Source: an uncultured Marinobacter sp. (GTDB lineage: Bacteria > Pseudomonadota > Gammaproteobacteria > Pseudomonadales > Oleiphilaceae). From it: a stretch of DNA of 64,000 nt. The stretch lies in contig NZ_CAMPJO010000001.1 of assembly GCF_946886895.1 (NCBI RefSeq), positions 543,610 to 607,609 of the forward strand. Direction: 5' to 3'. Positions 8,466 to 17,720 of this stretch are shown piece by piece (the stretch's first letter is position 1; every line of letters begins with the position of its first letter). Both the position numbers and the translations under genes were made by a program. The notes beneath the pieces were generated by a model that was not told the DNA's origin, did not search any database, and saw only the letters and a program-made list of their open reading frames with translations.

Positions 8466-9773
8466 GTGACCGCACCGCTGGCCTCCCTGGACATCCATCC
8501 GCTCCGGAACGACCTCTATAACGAGCTGCACTCACGGCCGTTCCAGGTGCTGCCGACACCCGCCCGGGTCACCCAGATTGCGGTGCTCACCACGCCGGAG
8601 CAGCGCCGTCAGCAATTTCACCATTTGCAGTCCCTGCATCGGCGGCTGGGCTACCCCGAGCCGGAACAGGAAACCGGGTGCTTCGAACATACCTTCGGCA
8701 GCCTGCGGGTGCGGCGGGAGATGCACATGGAATTTGCCTCCTACACCTTCATCAACCTGGCAGCCAGCGACCAGGCGCCGTTTGCCGAGACCGGCCTGAC
8801 GCCCCTGCCGGAGGGCTGGCTTGAGCAACTGGCGGGCACCGTGGTAGCGGCTTTTCACCTCGAAATCCGACCCTCGGCCAATGGCACCGATGGCGACCTG
8901 AACTACGTGCGCCGGCATTTCGAAGGTCTGAGGTTGGTGGGCAGCAGCCCCCAGGAAGGCGCCGCCCGGGTCTGGGGCACATTTCGCCTGCACAGCGACG
9001 GGTTCGGGCGATTCATGGTAATGAACCGGCACATGTCCGACAGCCAGCTTGGGCGGCTGACCCAGCGCCTGATGGAAATCGAGACCTACCGGCTGATGTC
9101 GCTGCTGGCCCTGCCCGTGGCCCGGGAAATCACTCCGGCGCTCAACGAGATGGACCAGAAACTGGCGATCATTACCCAGACGCTGGCCGATAACCAGGAC
9201 GTGAACGAACCGGCCCTGCTGGCCCAGCTCACCGGCATTGCTTCCAGGATCGAAGCCTTCCGCGCTCACACCACCTTCCGGTTTTCGGCCACCCGGGCCT
9301 ACCACCGCCTGGTGCTGAGCCGGCTGGAAGCGCTCCGGGAGGACGAATTGTCCGGCCACCTGACGCTGACCGAGTTCATGACCCGACGACTGACGCCGGC
9401 GGTGAAAACCTGCGAGTCGGTGAGTGATCGCCTCGAGGACCTGTCACGGCGGGTGGACCGGGCCTCGGACATGATGCGCACCCGGGTCGAGCTGGCCATC
9501 CAGAGCCAGAATCAGCAACTGCTCACCTCCATGGACCGGCGCTCCAAAATTCAATTGATGATGCAGCACACGGTGGAAGGCTTCTCGGTGGTGGCCATCA
9601 CCTACTACCTGATCGGGCTACTCAAACTGGGCCTGGACTCGGTGTACCAGGCCGGTTTCGACTTCAACAAATCCCTGGTTCTGGGCGTGGCCATTCCGGT
9701 GGTGATGGTGCTGGTGTTTCTCGGCGTGCGCGTCGTGCACCACCACTTTATCCGGATGGCCAAGCGGCAGTAG
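8466..9773 (+). CDS. DUF3422 family membrane protein
   Basis: A 435-residue protein with a GTG start. It opens with LRNDLYNELHSRPF, the conserved start of DUF3422 proteins. A long helical middle follows (about 200-360, including a coiled-coil-like stretch with SDRLEDLSRRVDRASDMMRTR), and two C-terminal membrane helices lie at about 375-395 and 405-425. Known: the family is common in proteobacteria and resembles the RMND1/CorA-like two-helix topology; its function is not established. It follows pdsS by 18 bases and could be cotranscribed, although no functional link is known. Confidence 0.85.
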   Translation: MTAPLASLDIHPLRNDLYNELHSRPFQVLPTPARVTQIAVLTTPEQRRQQFHHLQSLHRRLGYPEPEQETGCFEHTFGSLRVRREMHMEFASYTFINLAASDQAPFAETGLTPLPEGWLEQLAGTVVAAFHLEIRPSANGTDGDLNYVRRHFEGLRLVGSSPQEGAARVWGTFRLHSDGFGRFMVMNRHMSDSQLGRLTQRLMEIETYRLMSLLALPVAREITPALNEMDQKLAIITQTLADNQDVNEPALLAQLTGIASRIEAFRAHTTFRFSATRAYHRLVLSRLEALREDELSGHLTLTEFMTRRLTPAVKTCESVSDRLEDLSRRVDRASDMMRTRVELAIQSQNQQLLTSMDRRSKIQLMMQHTVEGFSVVAITYYLIGLLKLGLDSVYQAGFDFNKSLVLGVAIPVVMVLVFLGVRVVHHHFIRMAKRQ

Positions 9774-9778
9774 GCCAT

Positions 9779-10567
9779 TCACTCCGGGCCCTTGCCCGCA
9801 TCGCCGGCAAACTGCCGGTAGAATTGCTGAGCAGTACGGCCATTGCGCACGCCCTTGCCGGTGGCAAAACGGATGGCCTCCTGGTGCAGGCTGTCCCGAT
9901 CGGCCACCACGGGAAACAGGGCGTCTACCGCCTGCAGATACACCTGCTGGGAAAACGGGTAAAACGACAGCTGCAGACCGAAGCGATCCGCCAGCGACAC
10001 CTGCTCTTCAATGGCTTCCGCCGGGTGCAGCTCGCCCTCCCGCATGTCGCTCTTGAGATTGTCCGACATGAATTCCGGCATCAGGTGGCGGCGGTTGGAG
10101 GTGGCGTATACCCGGACATTGTCCGGTGGCAACTCAAGGGAGCCTTCCAGCACACTCTTGAGCGCTTTGTAGCCCGACTCCCCGACATCGAACGACAGGT
10201 CGTCACAGAAGATCACGAACCGGTAGGGCAGATCGCAGATATCATCAACGATTTCCGGCAGGTTCACCAGATCGTCCTTGTCCACCTCGATCATCCGCAG
10301 GCCCTGATCCCGGTAGCGGTTCAGCAGCGCCTTGACCAGAGACGACTTGCCGGTGCCCCGGGAGCCCCAGAGCAGCGCGTTGTTGGAGGGCTCCGCCGCC
10401 AGAAAACGTTCGGTATTGCGGGCCAGGGCCTGTTGCTGACGTTCAATGCCGGTCAGTTGGTGCCATTGCACCGGATCCAGCCGCCGAATGGGCCTGAGCC
10501 CGGACCGGTGACGGCGCCAGAGCGCCGCCGGTGTTGCCTGCCAGTCTATCGATACCGCATCGGTCAT
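9779..10567 (-). CDS. DUF815 family AAA-type ATPase
   Basis: A 262-residue cytoplasmic ATPase. Walker A is GSRGTGKS (residues 68-75), Walker B is RFVIFCDDLSF, and the sensor stretch VRVYATSNRRHLMPE matches DUF815/YraN-cluster ATPases. The ATG at 10567 is preceded by GAAGAAGGTT; an upstream ATG at 10609 in frame adds 14 residues that look non-coding. Known: members are widespread predicted P-loop ATPases of unknown target. It converges on the DUF3422 gene, only 5 bases apart, with no hairpin between them. Confidence 0.86.
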   Translation of the reverse strand: MTDAVSIDWQATPAALWRRHRSGLRPIRRLDPVQWHQLTGIERQQQALARNTERFLAAEPSNNALLWGSRGTGKSSLVKALLNRYRDQGLRMIEVDKDDLVNLPEIVDDICDLPYRFVIFCDDLSFDVGESGYKALKSVLEGSLELPPDNVRVYATSNRRHLMPEFMSDNLKSDMREGELHPAEAIEEQVSLADRFGLQLSFYPFSQQVYLQAVDALFPVVADRDSLHQEAIRFATGKGVRNGRTAQQFYRQFAGDAGKGPE

Positions 10568-10652
10568 AACCTTCTTCCCTATTCCGTCCTTTGCCAGCGT
10601 GTGAAACACTGATCGTTATTCATAACACCTTGATAGGGAGACTTTACCTCAG

Positions 10653-11096
10653 ATGGCTGTGAAATCCGTTGCTTTGGTGGCCCACGACAACAAGAAAAAG
10701 GAACTGGTGGAGTGGGTTACCGACAATCGCACCCGTTTTGCCGCACTGACCCTCTACGCCACCGGCACCACCGGCCGGTTACTGCGCGAAAACCTGGAGC
10801 GGGACGATGTTCATTGCCTGCTCAGTGGTCCTCTGGGCGGTGACCAACAGATCGGCGCCAAGATCGCCGAGGGTGAAATCGACCTGCTGGTGTTCTTCTG
10901 GGATCCGCTGGAACCCCAGCCCCACGATCCCGACATCAAGGCGTTGCTACGGATTGCCGCCCTCTGGAACATCCCGGTGGCCTGCAACCGGGCCACAGCC
11001 GAATTCATCCTGACCTCGGCATACATGACCGACGACCAGCACCGCCCCACCAAACCGGATTTTTCCGACTACACAGGGCGCACCGTCAGCAACTAG
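10653..11096 (+). CDS. mgsA: Methylglyoxal synthase
   Basis: A 147-residue protein that aligns over its full length with E. coli MgsA. Visible motifs: [12 protein letters not shown] at the N-terminus, ATGTTGRLL (phosphate binding), [11 protein letters not shown] with the catalytic Asp64, and [20 protein letters not shown]. Known: it converts dihydroxyacetone phosphate to methylglyoxal and phosphate, bypassing lower glycolysis when phosphate is limiting or sugar phosphates accumulate. The gene is preceded by a GGGAG box 12 bases upstream and is followed 39 bases later by cysK. Confidence 0.96.
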   Translation: MAVKSVALVAHDNKKKELVEWVTDNRTRFAALTLYATGTTGRLLRENLERDDVHCLLSGPLGGDQQIGAKIAEGEIDLLVFFWDPLEPQPHDPDIKALLRIAALWNIPVACNRATAEFILTSAYMTDDQHRPTKPDFSDYTGRTVSN

Positions 11097-11135
11097 ACTG
11101 GAACCAGACTAAAAAGAAACGACAAGGAGACCACC

Positions 11136-12107
11136 ATGGCACGAATTTACGAGGACAACTCTCTTTCAATCGGCAACACCCCACTGGTGCGGCTGAACCG
11201 GGTAAACGAGGGCGCCACCATCTGGGCCAAGATCGAGGGCCGGAACCCGGCGTACTCCGTGAAGTGCCGGATTGGCGCCGCGATGATCTGGGATGCCGAA
11301 AAGCGGGGCACCCTGAAGCCCGGCATGACCATCGTCGAACCCACCAGCGGTAACACCGGTATTGCACTTGCCTTTGTCGCTGCCGCACGGGGCTACAAAC
11401 TGGTACTGACCATGCCCGCTTCCATGAGCCTGGAGCGGCGCAAGGTGCTGAAAGCCATGGGTGCGGAACTGGTGCTCACCGAGCCGGCGAAGGGTATGCC
11501 GGGCGCGATCGCCAAGGCCGAGGAAATCTTCGCCTCGGACCCGGACAACCACTTCCTGCCCCAGCAGTTCCAGAACCCTGCCAACCCGCGAATTCATGAA
11601 GACACCACGGGACCGGAGATCTGGAACGACACCGACGGCGCGGTGGATATCTTTGTCTCGGGGGTCGGCACCGGCGGCACCCTGACCGGCGTCTCGCGCT
11701 ACATCAAGACCACCCGGGGCAAGGCCATCACCACCGTGGCGGTGGAGCCGACGGACTCGCCGGTGATCGCCCAGGTGATGCGGGGTGAAGACCCCAAGCC
11801 ATCTCCGCACAAGATCCAGGGACTCGGCGCCGGCTTCGTGCCCAAGAACCTGGACCTGGATCTGGTGGACCAGGTGGAAGCGGTGTCCAATGACGATGCC
11901 ATGGCCATGACTCACCGGCTGATGCAGGAGGAAGGGATTCTGTGCGGTATTTCCTGTGGGGCCGCCGTCGTCGCGGCGGTCAGGGTCAGCAAACAGCCGG
12001 AACACAAGGGCAAGAATATCGTTGTGGTGCTGCCGGACTCCGCCGAACGCTACCTGTCATCGGCACTGTTCGCGGACCGGTTCGGCGAGCTGGAAAACGT
12101 GCAGTAA
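11136..12107 (+). CDS. cysK: Cysteine synthase A
   Basis: A 323-residue PLP enzyme. The cofactor Lys is K43 in [11 protein letters not shown], the substrate loop is [10 protein letters not shown], and the PLP-phosphate loop is [20 protein letters not shown] is the same variant found in E. coli CysK. Known: it condenses O-acetyl-L-serine with sulfide to give cysteine. The ribosome-binding site AAGGAG lies 7 bases before the ATG. A hairpin at 12125-12150 separates it from the convergent outer-membrane protein gene. Confidence 0.97.
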   Translation: MARIYEDNSLSIGNTPLVRLNRVNEGATIWAKIEGRNPAYSVKCRIGAAMIWDAEKRGTLKPGMTIVEPTSGNTGIALAFVAAARGYKLVLTMPASMSLERRKVLKAMGAELVLTEPAKGMPGAIAKAEEIFASDPDNHFLPQQFQNPANPRIHEDTTGPEIWNDTDGAVDIFVSGVGTGGTLTGVSRYIKTTRGKAITTVAVEPTDSPVIAQVMRGEDPKPSPHKIQGLGAGFVPKNLDLDLVDQVEAVSNDDAMAMTHRLMQEEGILCGISCGAAVVAAVRVSKQPEHKGKNIVVVLPDSAERYLSSALFADRFGELENVQ

Positions 12108-12124
12108 GCGTACAGAAAGGAAGG

Positions 12125-12150
12125 GGGCGCAGCCTGTTGCTGCTGCGCCC
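12125..12150 (+). terminator. Hairpin between convergent cysK and outer-membrane protein genes
   Basis: A perfect 9-base stem (gggcgcagc at 12125-12133, gctgcgccc at 12142-12150) with an 8-base loop lies 17 bases after the cysK stop and 11 bases beyond the stop of the opposing gene. No T-run follows on the plus strand; it may act in both directions. Confidence 0.5.
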
Positions 12151-12161
12151 TGTCTGGCTCC

Positions 12162-12740
12162 TCAGAACTGGTATTTCAGGCCCACCCGGCCGGTGTCGAA
12201 CTCTGGCCCGCCGTTGGTCACCTGGCCGTTGAAGTCCTCCTCATCAACTTCGACGCTATAGCGGTTGTACTCCGCGAACGCCGTCAACTGCGGCGTTACC
12301 CGGAAATCCACGCCGGCGCCCACAAAAGGCGTCACCTCGTCATAGGTCTCGCTTTCATTGAACGCATCGACATCAAACGCCGAAGCGAAGGCACCGGCCT
12401 TGCCGTACACCCCGAAGCTGTCGGTCAGTGGCAGACGACCAACGGCGCCCAGGCCAACCCCTTTGAGCTGCCCGTCCACGTTATCTTCACCGAAATTGCC
12501 AAAATCGATGTATTCCGCTTCCAGGGCAAAGAAGGAGTTGAACTGGTAGCCAAGGGCCACCCCGAACAGATCGTTCTCATCCTCGAACTGGCCACCATGG
12601 GCCTTGTAGCCGCCATAGCTGCCGCTGATGTACGGGCCTGACTGATCACGGTCAACCGCATCCTGAGCCCAGACCGTGGGTGCCGTCATGGCAGTAGCCG
12701 TCAGAACCGTGGCACAGGCAAATCCAGCTTTGTAGTTCAT
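12162..12740 (-). CDS. Outer-membrane beta-barrel protein
   Basis: A 192-residue precursor with a signal peptide cleaved after TVWA. The mature part alternates short hydrophobic strands (PYISGSYGGYKA, LFGVALGYQF, FALEAEYIDFG, GLGAVGRLPLT, VTPFVGAGVDFRV, LTAFAEYNRYSV) and ends in Phe (VGLKYQF), the typical outer-membrane C-terminal signal. Eight strands are plausible, as in the OmpA-like transmembrane domain/OmpW class. The ATG at 12740 was chosen over an upstream in-frame ATG (12821) because GAGGAA precedes it and the signal peptide starts there. It is probably a small porin-like or structural barrel; no binding specificity can be read. Confidence 0.82.
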   Translation of the reverse strand: MNYKAGFACATVLTATAMTAPTVWAQDAVDRDQSGPYISGSYGGYKAHGGQFEDENDLFGVALGYQFNSFFALEAEYIDFGNFGEDNVDGQLKGVGLGAVGRLPLTDSFGVYGKAGAFASAFDVDAFNESETYDEVTPFVGAGVDFRVTPQLTAFAEYNRYSVEVDEEDFNGQVTNGGPEFDTGRVGLKYQF

Positions 12741-12870
12741 AACGCGTTCCTCATCGTCCGTTAGGTGTCCATTGTTACCTTGGGCAATCGCCGGTAATGC
12801 ATTGCGATTGCATGGACTCACCCTAACCGGAGAAACGCATCATGGGGGTTAAAACCGGACTACGATTTCG

Positions 12871-14190
12871 TCATCCCGCGTTCATGCAATGGGCGTAGAA
12901 AGTTGTCGTCGCCGGCCAGTCCGAGAAGATACCGATAACACCCACGTCCCGCGCCAGCACGTCAATGACCTTGAACACGTCACCGTCGTTATTGATCGCG
13001 TCGGTGACGGTCTGGTAATACCACCCGCCTCCGTTTGCCAGCGGGCCACTGCGCTCCACCGTCCACGCAATCATGTCGAGACCAGCGGTGCGGGCATTCT
13101 CCGCGTACTCTGACGGAACCATCTCGCCATAGCTGTCGAGGGTCAGCATTTTCCAGAGCGCCGGCGCCAGAATGTTCACGCCCCGGGCTTTCAGGCTTTC
13201 CATATACGCCAGCGACGAGTTCTCCGGCGTGATCTCGGCCTGATCAAGGAATACCGCCTGGCGACCGAAACGCGGTGTTTCGTTCACCCAGAAGAGCACA
13301 TCATCCAGACTGAAGGACTGGGGCCAGACATCCCTCGGATTCACCCCGGCATCGATGTAATCCTGAATCATCTGGCGGGCATAGTCCTGCTGGCTGTAGT
13401 CGCCTTCAAACGGCATATCGACCACCGGTGATTTCAGCTCCGGGGTAAACTTCACGCCCAGCGCCCTGAACAGCTCAATACTCTCCCGATGGGTCAGCAG
13501 CGTGCCCCGGCTGGCGTAAAGATCCGTACGCCAGTCGGCGGTGCCGGCCAGATAGTCCTCCGGCGTGGTCGCCATTGGGTTGAACGCATCCATCTTGCCT
13601 TTCAGGGTCTTGAACTCAGCCAGAGTGATATCGCGGGTGCGGCACTCGGCCTGTGCCGGGGTACCCGTGGCCGGATCGGCCGGCACGAATGGCTGGGTGC
13701 ACTTGGCGTTCAACTCGGGTATCGCCACGATGTTGGTGGTGGTATGAAGGTCGTTCTGGGCGTGCCGACACACCAGCTCCCGGTCCTTGGTGAAGGCGAC
13801 GTCACACTCGACGATGCCCGCCCCCATCCGGGCTGCAGCCACATAGGATTCCAGCGTGTGCTCGGGGAACTGCATCGGCGCACCCCGGTGACCAATGGAG
13901 AACTCAGACCTCTTGAGATGACGAGCGTTGCACGACTGCAACCGCTCCTTCAATGGCCCCTCATCCATGTCCGCCACCAGCCAGAACGGCCGCGGCCCGA
14001 TCTGTACAGCCGCCTTGCGCGACCCGTGCCCACGCCAGGCATGCGGCGGACTATCTTTCCATTCTTCCAGCCCCGGCGGCACCCAGTGACCATCGGATCC
14101 CTTGCCCGGTGAGGCATGGGCGGATGACAGAAAAGCAGACATCAGGGTGAGTGAGCACACCAGAATGCTCGCGAACGTGCGTAACTTCAT
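12871..14190 (-). CDS. Exported glycerophosphodiester phosphodiesterase family protein
   Basis: A 439-residue protein with a signal peptide ending in SSAHA. The GDPD TIM-barrel motifs are visible: [17 protein letters not shown] near residue 100, ECDVAFTKD, and a His in CRHAQND. The C-terminal half has LKSPVVD and DMIAWTVE strands. It is longer than E. coli GlpQ because of an N-terminal 90-residue region and internal insertions. Known: periplasmic GDPDs hydrolyse glycerophosphodiesters to glycerol-3-phosphate and alcohols, feeding phosphate and carbon uptake. Substrate range is not predictable; related secreted enzymes also act on teichoic or lysophospholipid substrates. Confidence 0.87.
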   Translation of the reverse strand: MKLRTFASILVCSLTLMSAFLSSAHASPGKGSDGHWVPPGLEEWKDSPPHAWRGHGSRKAAVQIGPRPFWLVADMDEGPLKERLQSCNARHLKRSEFSIGHRGAPMQFPEHTLESYVAAARMGAGIVECDVAFTKDRELVCRHAQNDLHTTTNIVAIPELNAKCTQPFVPADPATGTPAQAECRTRDITLAEFKTLKGKMDAFNPMATTPEDYLAGTADWRTDLYASRGTLLTHRESIELFRALGVKFTPELKSPVVDMPFEGDYSQQDYARQMIQDYIDAGVNPRDVWPQSFSLDDVLFWVNETPRFGRQAVFLDQAEITPENSSLAYMESLKARGVNILAPALWKMLTLDSYGEMVPSEYAENARTAGLDMIAWTVERSGPLANGGGWYYQTVTDAINNDGDVFKVIDVLARDVGVIGIFSDWPATTTFYAHCMNAG

Positions 14191-14282
14191 AACCGGCTCC
14201 TTGTGAAATGAATGATACTGCTCACTCAGTATCCACAGACGGGGTTACCACGGGATGACGTTTTCAAGACCGGACACCACGC

Positions 14283-15152
14283 TCATGGATGGCGGCTAAC
14301 CGGCTCATCGTCCCGTATCCGCAGAAAACTGGCAAAGCGCGGCAACCCCGTGGCGGTGTAGCCATAATGCTTGAAAGTGATTGTGGTACCCGGCGGCGGT
14401 GGCGACGCCCGCTCGGCATCGCTGAATCCGGTGCCGATCCGGAACCGCCGGCCGTCCTCCCATTCCACCAGCAGCGAGCCCATCAACCCCCGGTATTTGC
14501 CCTCGCCCGGCAGGAGGCGGATCACTACGGCCTCATCGTCATCGTACTGCTTCACCTTCAGCAGATCGTCGGTACGCCCGGTCTGATGGTCACTACGGCC
14601 CAACCGTAACATCAGGCCCTCCCCGCCAGCATCGACAACCGCATCGAGTTGCCGCATCAGGGCCTCGTGGGTGGTGGCCCGACGCTGCTCCACCACCGCC
14701 AGAAACGGTGAACCTACACCTTCCACCAAGGCCCGAAGCCGCACCAGGCGCTCTTCAAACGGCACCGCCATCGGCAGATCAAACGCCATGAAGCGGATCC
14801 TGCGCCAGTCCGCATCCACCGGCCTGGCCTTACGCACCGCCCCCGACAGCTCGGCAAATGTGCCCCGCCCCATCCACAGCTCTCCGTCCAGAGGCCGTTC
14901 GGGAAACCCCTCGGTAAACCAGTGCGGCGCCCGGTACTCATGACCGCCCCGGGACAGGAACCGCTCGCCGGTCCAGTAGGCACGCACACCGTCAAGCTTT
15001 TCGCTGACCCAGTAGCCCTCAAGCGGCATGCCTTCTTGATAGACGTTGGCCAGTGCGAGCTTTGGTGGTTCCGCCCAAACGGCTGGGGAGAGCCATAGCG
15101 AAACCAGCACCAGCAGAGGCACCGACAGGAATAATCGAGGGGGCATGGGCAT
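14283..15152 (-). CDS. Periplasmic ATP-dependent DNA ligase (LigE type)
   Basis: A 289-residue protein starting at an ATG at 15152 (AAGGA 7 bases upstream) with a signal peptide (AVWAE). The ligase adenylation motif is KLDG with Lys52; motif III/IIIa (IRFMAFDLP), motif IV (GGEGLMLR) and motif V (LLKVKQYDD) follow, then a short OB domain. This is the minimal two-domain architecture of Lig E. Known: Lig E enzymes seal nicks with ATP and carry leader peptides, hence a proposed role on incoming DNA outside the cytoplasm. It lies just downstream of the T6SS effector array. Confidence 0.9.
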   Translation of the reverse strand: MPMPPRLFLSVPLLVLVSLWLSPAVWAEPPKLALANVYQEGMPLEGYWVSEKLDGVRAYWTGERFLSRGGHEYRAPHWFTEGFPERPLDGELWMGRGTFAELSGAVRKARPVDADWRRIRFMAFDLPMAVPFEERLVRLRALVEGVGSPFLAVVEQRRATTHEALMRQLDAVVDAGGEGLMLRLGRSDHQTGRTDDLLKVKQYDDDEAVVIRLLPGEGKYRGLMGSLLVEWEDGRRFRIGTGFSDAERASPPPPGTTITFKHYGYTATGLPRFASFLRIRDDEPVSRHP

Positions 15153-15410
15153 AGCAGTTCCTTTGCTTAAAATAAGCGGTTCACCAAATCTGTCCGGTTG
15201 CGGCGTTTGTAGGCTTCGTAATCTTCCTCGCTCATGTTGCGCCAGTAGTACGGGGGCTGGCGAGTCGCGCACCATGGATGCGGCGGAGCCTCTTTTCCAA
15301 CTGTTGCTCCAGGCCCGTTTTACCCGTGACTTTCCGGCCGTCCTTCCATAATCCGATGGTGGCGTAAAGCCTGATAACTCCGTTTCGCCTATCAGCCAGA
15401 TCATTGAGGC
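15153..15410 (-). pseudogene. Mosaic of broken gene fragments related to the effector region
   Basis: No intact gene is present, but short translated stretches on the minus strand match pieces found elsewhere in the island. Near 15400-15350, LIGETELSGFTPPSDYG resembles IGKSQLSDFTPQSDYE of the B fragments. Near 15350-15330, KDGRKVTG is identical to the C-terminal part of the VasX-like protein. Near 15330-15265, TGLEQQLEKRLRRIHGARLASP resembles TDLEQELEKKLYRTHGARLASP of the DUF6708-like protein. In another frame, YYWRNMSEEDYEAYKRRN ends in a stop just before the ligase gene. Frames change between pieces. Inference: the debris of an older effector/immunity cassette. Confidence 0.65.
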
Positions 15411-16430
15411 CTACGCCATCGTTGCCTCGTTCAGATTCGGTACGCTGTACTGCATCTGGTCCTCCAGCGTGTGCCATGGGAAATTCCGGATTTTGTCCAT
15501 GTGGGCGGGGTAGCCCTCTTTTTCCCACCATTCCAGGTCCAGCGTGGCCCAGTAGTCGGCGGGGCGTTGGCGTTTGCCCGCTGCGTCGTACTCGGCGGTG
15601 GTGGGATCCAGGTGGCGGTAGGGTTCGAGGGCCGGGATATCCGGCAGTGGCTGGCTGACATCCATGTAGCGCTGGAGTTCATCCCAGTGAGCGTAGAGTT
15701 CCACTTTCTGCGTGCTGTGCACCTCGGCAACCGCCGTCTGCCAGCCGCTGTAGCGGTGGCGAAGCTGTAGCTTATAGCTGACCGGCCCTTTGGGTTGGAC
15801 GTGGTAAGAAATGTAAGGGTCGAACTCGATAAACGGCGCCTCGAAGGTTTCTTCACGCCAGGTGCGGAATTTGACCATGCCGGTGGGGCGGAAGAAGCCG
15901 CAGCCCAGGTCTTTAACGATGAAATCGGGGTTATGCTCGAGGAACCAGGTGAAGGGGTAGCGGAAAAAGAGGTGGAGGCCGACAATAATTCCGGTCAATT
16001 TTAGAAAGAAAATGAAATGCGTGGTGCCATGAATGAGCGCGTAAAAAATTCCACCGCCCAGGCTCAGGCTAAGAAGCCATTTGAGCATTCCATAGTCTGC
16101 GAAAGACCCGGCCAACATAAATAATAATTGCCAGCGAGTTTTAATAAACTCGGCAGGTTTTTGCTGATGAGTCCACGAAGGTCCAGCTAAATTTCGTTCT
16201 TCGCATCCGGATGAACGCTTTTGGTAGGTTTCGGCTGAGCTCGGGGTGACATGAATATCCAAACCCGCGTAGTTCGCCCAACCCAAGCGCTCGACTAGGT
16301 CGCCACCTTCCAGTGCCTTTGCAAATCCACCTGAATCTTCCAGAGATCTTTGCTTTGGAATCGAGTCGGACCGAAAAGCCGTCTTGGGGTAATCACTCAT
16401 CATCTCTGATTGATTATCGATGCCATTCAA
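15411..16430 (-). CDS. A1: duplicated two-helix membrane protein, candidate T6SS immunity
   Basis: A 339-residue protein. An N-terminal soluble part (about 1-100; LVERLGWANYAGLDIHV) is followed by a hydrophobic region (about 103-165) that differs from A2 and A3, then a C-terminal part from about 165 (FRYPFTWFLEHNPDFIVKDL to the end) that is nearly identical in all three copies. No characterised enzyme motif is visible. The architecture, a membrane hairpin then a cytoplasmic domain, is like the DUF6708-type protein upstream. Inference: an immunity protein for a VasX-type pore former, from position and topology only. Its start overlaps the end of fragment B1. An alternative start lies at the Met-Met 10 codons in. 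Confidence 0.75.
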   Translation of the reverse strand: MNGIDNQSEMMSDYPKTAFRSDSIPKQRSLEDSGGFAKALEGGDLVERLGWANYAGLDIHVTPSSAETYQKRSSGCEERNLAGPSWTHQQKPAEFIKTRWQLLFMLAGSFADYGMLKWLLSLSLGGGIFYALIHGTTHFIFFLKLTGIIVGLHLFFRYPFTWFLEHNPDFIVKDLGCGFFRPTGMVKFRTWREETFEAPFIEFDPYISYHVQPKGPVSYKLQLRHRYSGWQTAVAEVHSTQKVELYAHWDELQRYMDVSQPLPDIPALEPYRHLDPTTAEYDAAGKRQRPADYWATLDLEWWEKEGYPAHMDKIRNFPWHTLEDQMQYSVPNLNEATMA

Positions 16431-16635
16431 CGTCCAGATCCTCCATCGTATGAGTCACTTCCTGACTCTCGTATTCCCCTGCGCCTCGCTGCCATACGTC
16501 AACCGTAAAGGTCAGCGAAAGGCTTCTTACCCGGTAACGGGTTTCAACTCGCTCATAGTCCGATTGCGGCGTAAAGTCAGATAGCTGGGACTTGCCGATC
16601 ATGAAGTTGATTGACTGGTTCTGCCCGTCGAACAT
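16414..16635 (-). pseudogene. B1: short fragment before A1, possible orphan effector tip
   Basis: Up to 73 codons from an ATG at 16635 inside/next to the GGGGTCAGACCCC element, or 62 from the ATG at 16602. The product contains SINFMIGKSQLSDF and SYRV-like beta-strand sequence, and ends EDLDVEWHR. No convincing ribosome-binding site precedes either start. The first bases of A1 overlap its end. It is identical to B2 except at the penultimate residue (His for Gln). Inference: a detached C-terminal piece of a VasX-type effector, because the same sequence pattern is joined to the KDGRKVTG segment in the remnant at 15.35 kb. It could also be a genuine small gene. Confidence 0.45.
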
Positions 16636-16689
16636 TGGGGTCAGACCCCAATGCATTTGAACGGACGAAATGTCACGGGGTCTGACCCC
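16633..16689. repeat. Pair of GGGGTCAGACCCC palindromic elements
   Basis: Two copies of the same palindrome lie 23 bases apart: 16633-16653 (arms of 10 bases about a central A) and 16677-16689 (core only, in the opposite orientation). They sit between the A2 stop codon and fragment B1. Inference: REP-type elements, of the kind mobilised by RAYT transposases; no transposase gene is in the window. Confidence 0.7.
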
Positions 16690-16697
16690 AGTGAGTT

Positions 16698-17720
16698 CTA
16701 CGCCATCGTCGCCTCGTTCAGATTCGGCACGCTGTATTGCATCTGGTCCTCCAGCGTGTGCCATGGGAAATTCCGGATTTTGTCCATGTGGGCGGGGTAG
16801 CCCTCTTTTTCCCACCATTCCAGGTCCAGCGTGGCCCAGTAGTCGGCGGGGCGTTGGCGTTTGCCCGCTGCGTCGTACTCGGCGGTGGTGGGATCCAGGT
16901 GGCGGTAGGGTTCGAGGGCCGGGATATCCGGCAGTGGCTGGCTGACATCCATGTAGCGCTGGAGTTCATCCCAGTGAGCGTAGAGTTCCACTTTCTGCGT
17001 GCTGTGCACCTCGGCAACCGCCGTCTGCCAGCCGCTGTAGCGGTGGCGAAGCTGTAGCTTATAGCTGACCGGCCCTTTGGGTTGGACGTGGTAAGAAATG
17101 TAAGGGTCGAACTCGATAAACGGCGCCTCGAAGGTTTCTTCACGCCAGGTGCGGAATTTGACCATGCCGGTGGGGCGGAAGAAGCCGCAGCCCAGGTCTT
17201 TAACGATGAAATCGGGGTTACGCTCGAGGAACCAGGTGAAGGGGTAGCGGAAGAAGATGTGCATTACTGCCAAGCCAATCATTGGCCAAGTTCCGTGCTG
17301 AATAGCCAGAATAAATCCTTCTTTCACAGCACCAAAAATAAACGCGGCGAAAGAACAAGCCATGAAAAAACCGAAAATTTGATAGTCGGCCATTGCTCCC
17401 GCAAACATCAATAGGAGCTGCCAGCGAGTTTTTATAAATTCGGCAGGCTTTTGCCGATGTGTCCACGCAGGTCCCGCCAACTCTCGTTTATCGCGTCCAG
17501 AGGCACGGTTTTGGTACGTCTCAACGGAGTTCGGTCTGACATGAATATCCAAATCCGCGTAATTCGCCCAGCCCAAACGCTCAACCAAGTCACCACCTTC
17601 CAAGGCCTTTGCAAATCCGCCCGGATCTTCCAGAGACTTTTGCTTTGGAATCGAGTCAGACCGAAAAGCTGTTTCCCAATACTCACTCATCGAGTCTGAT
17701 TGATTATCGCTGCCACTCAA
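16698..17720 (-). CDS. A2: duplicated two-helix membrane protein, candidate T6SS immunity
   Basis: A 340-residue paralogue of A1 and A3. Residues 1-100 are close to the other copies. The membrane region (about 103-165; MFAGAMADYQIFGFFMACSF) is its own. From RYPFTWFLERNPDFIV onward it is the same as A3 at DNA level apart from single bases. The start codon ATG at 17720 overlaps the end of fragment B2. No catalytic motif is recognised. The membrane-part coding DNA is more AT-rich than the flanks. Position, three genes downstream of a VasX-like effector, supports an immunity role by inference only. Confidence 0.75.
   Translation of the reverse strand: MSGSDNQSDSMSEYWETAFRSDSIPKQKSLEDPGGFAKALEGGDLVERLGWANYADLDIHVRPNSVETYQNRASGRDKRELAGPAWTHRQKPAEFIKTRWQLLLMFAGAMADYQIFGFFMACSFAAFIFGAVKEGFILAIQHGTWPMIGLAVMHIFFRYPFTWFLERNPDFIVKDLGCGFFRPTGMVKFRTWREETFEAPFIEFDPYISYHVQPKGPVSYKLQLRHRYSGWQTAVAEVHSTQKVELYAHWDELQRYMDVSQPLPDIPALEPYRHLDPTTAEYDAAGKRQRPADYWATLDLEWWEKEGYPAHMDKIRNFPWHTLEDQMQYSVPNLNEATMA

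Larger units (their letters stand above)
16414..17255. repeat. Tandem repeat unit, copy 1 (about 842 bases)
   Basis: This segment covers B1, the spacer with two GGGGTCAGACCCC-type elements and the 3' half of A2. It is nearly identical to 17704-18545, offset by exactly 1290 bases. The part encoding the A C-terminus (16698-17255) is also nearly identical to 15411-15968. Identity stops abruptly at the codons leading into the membrane segment. Confidence 0.9.
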
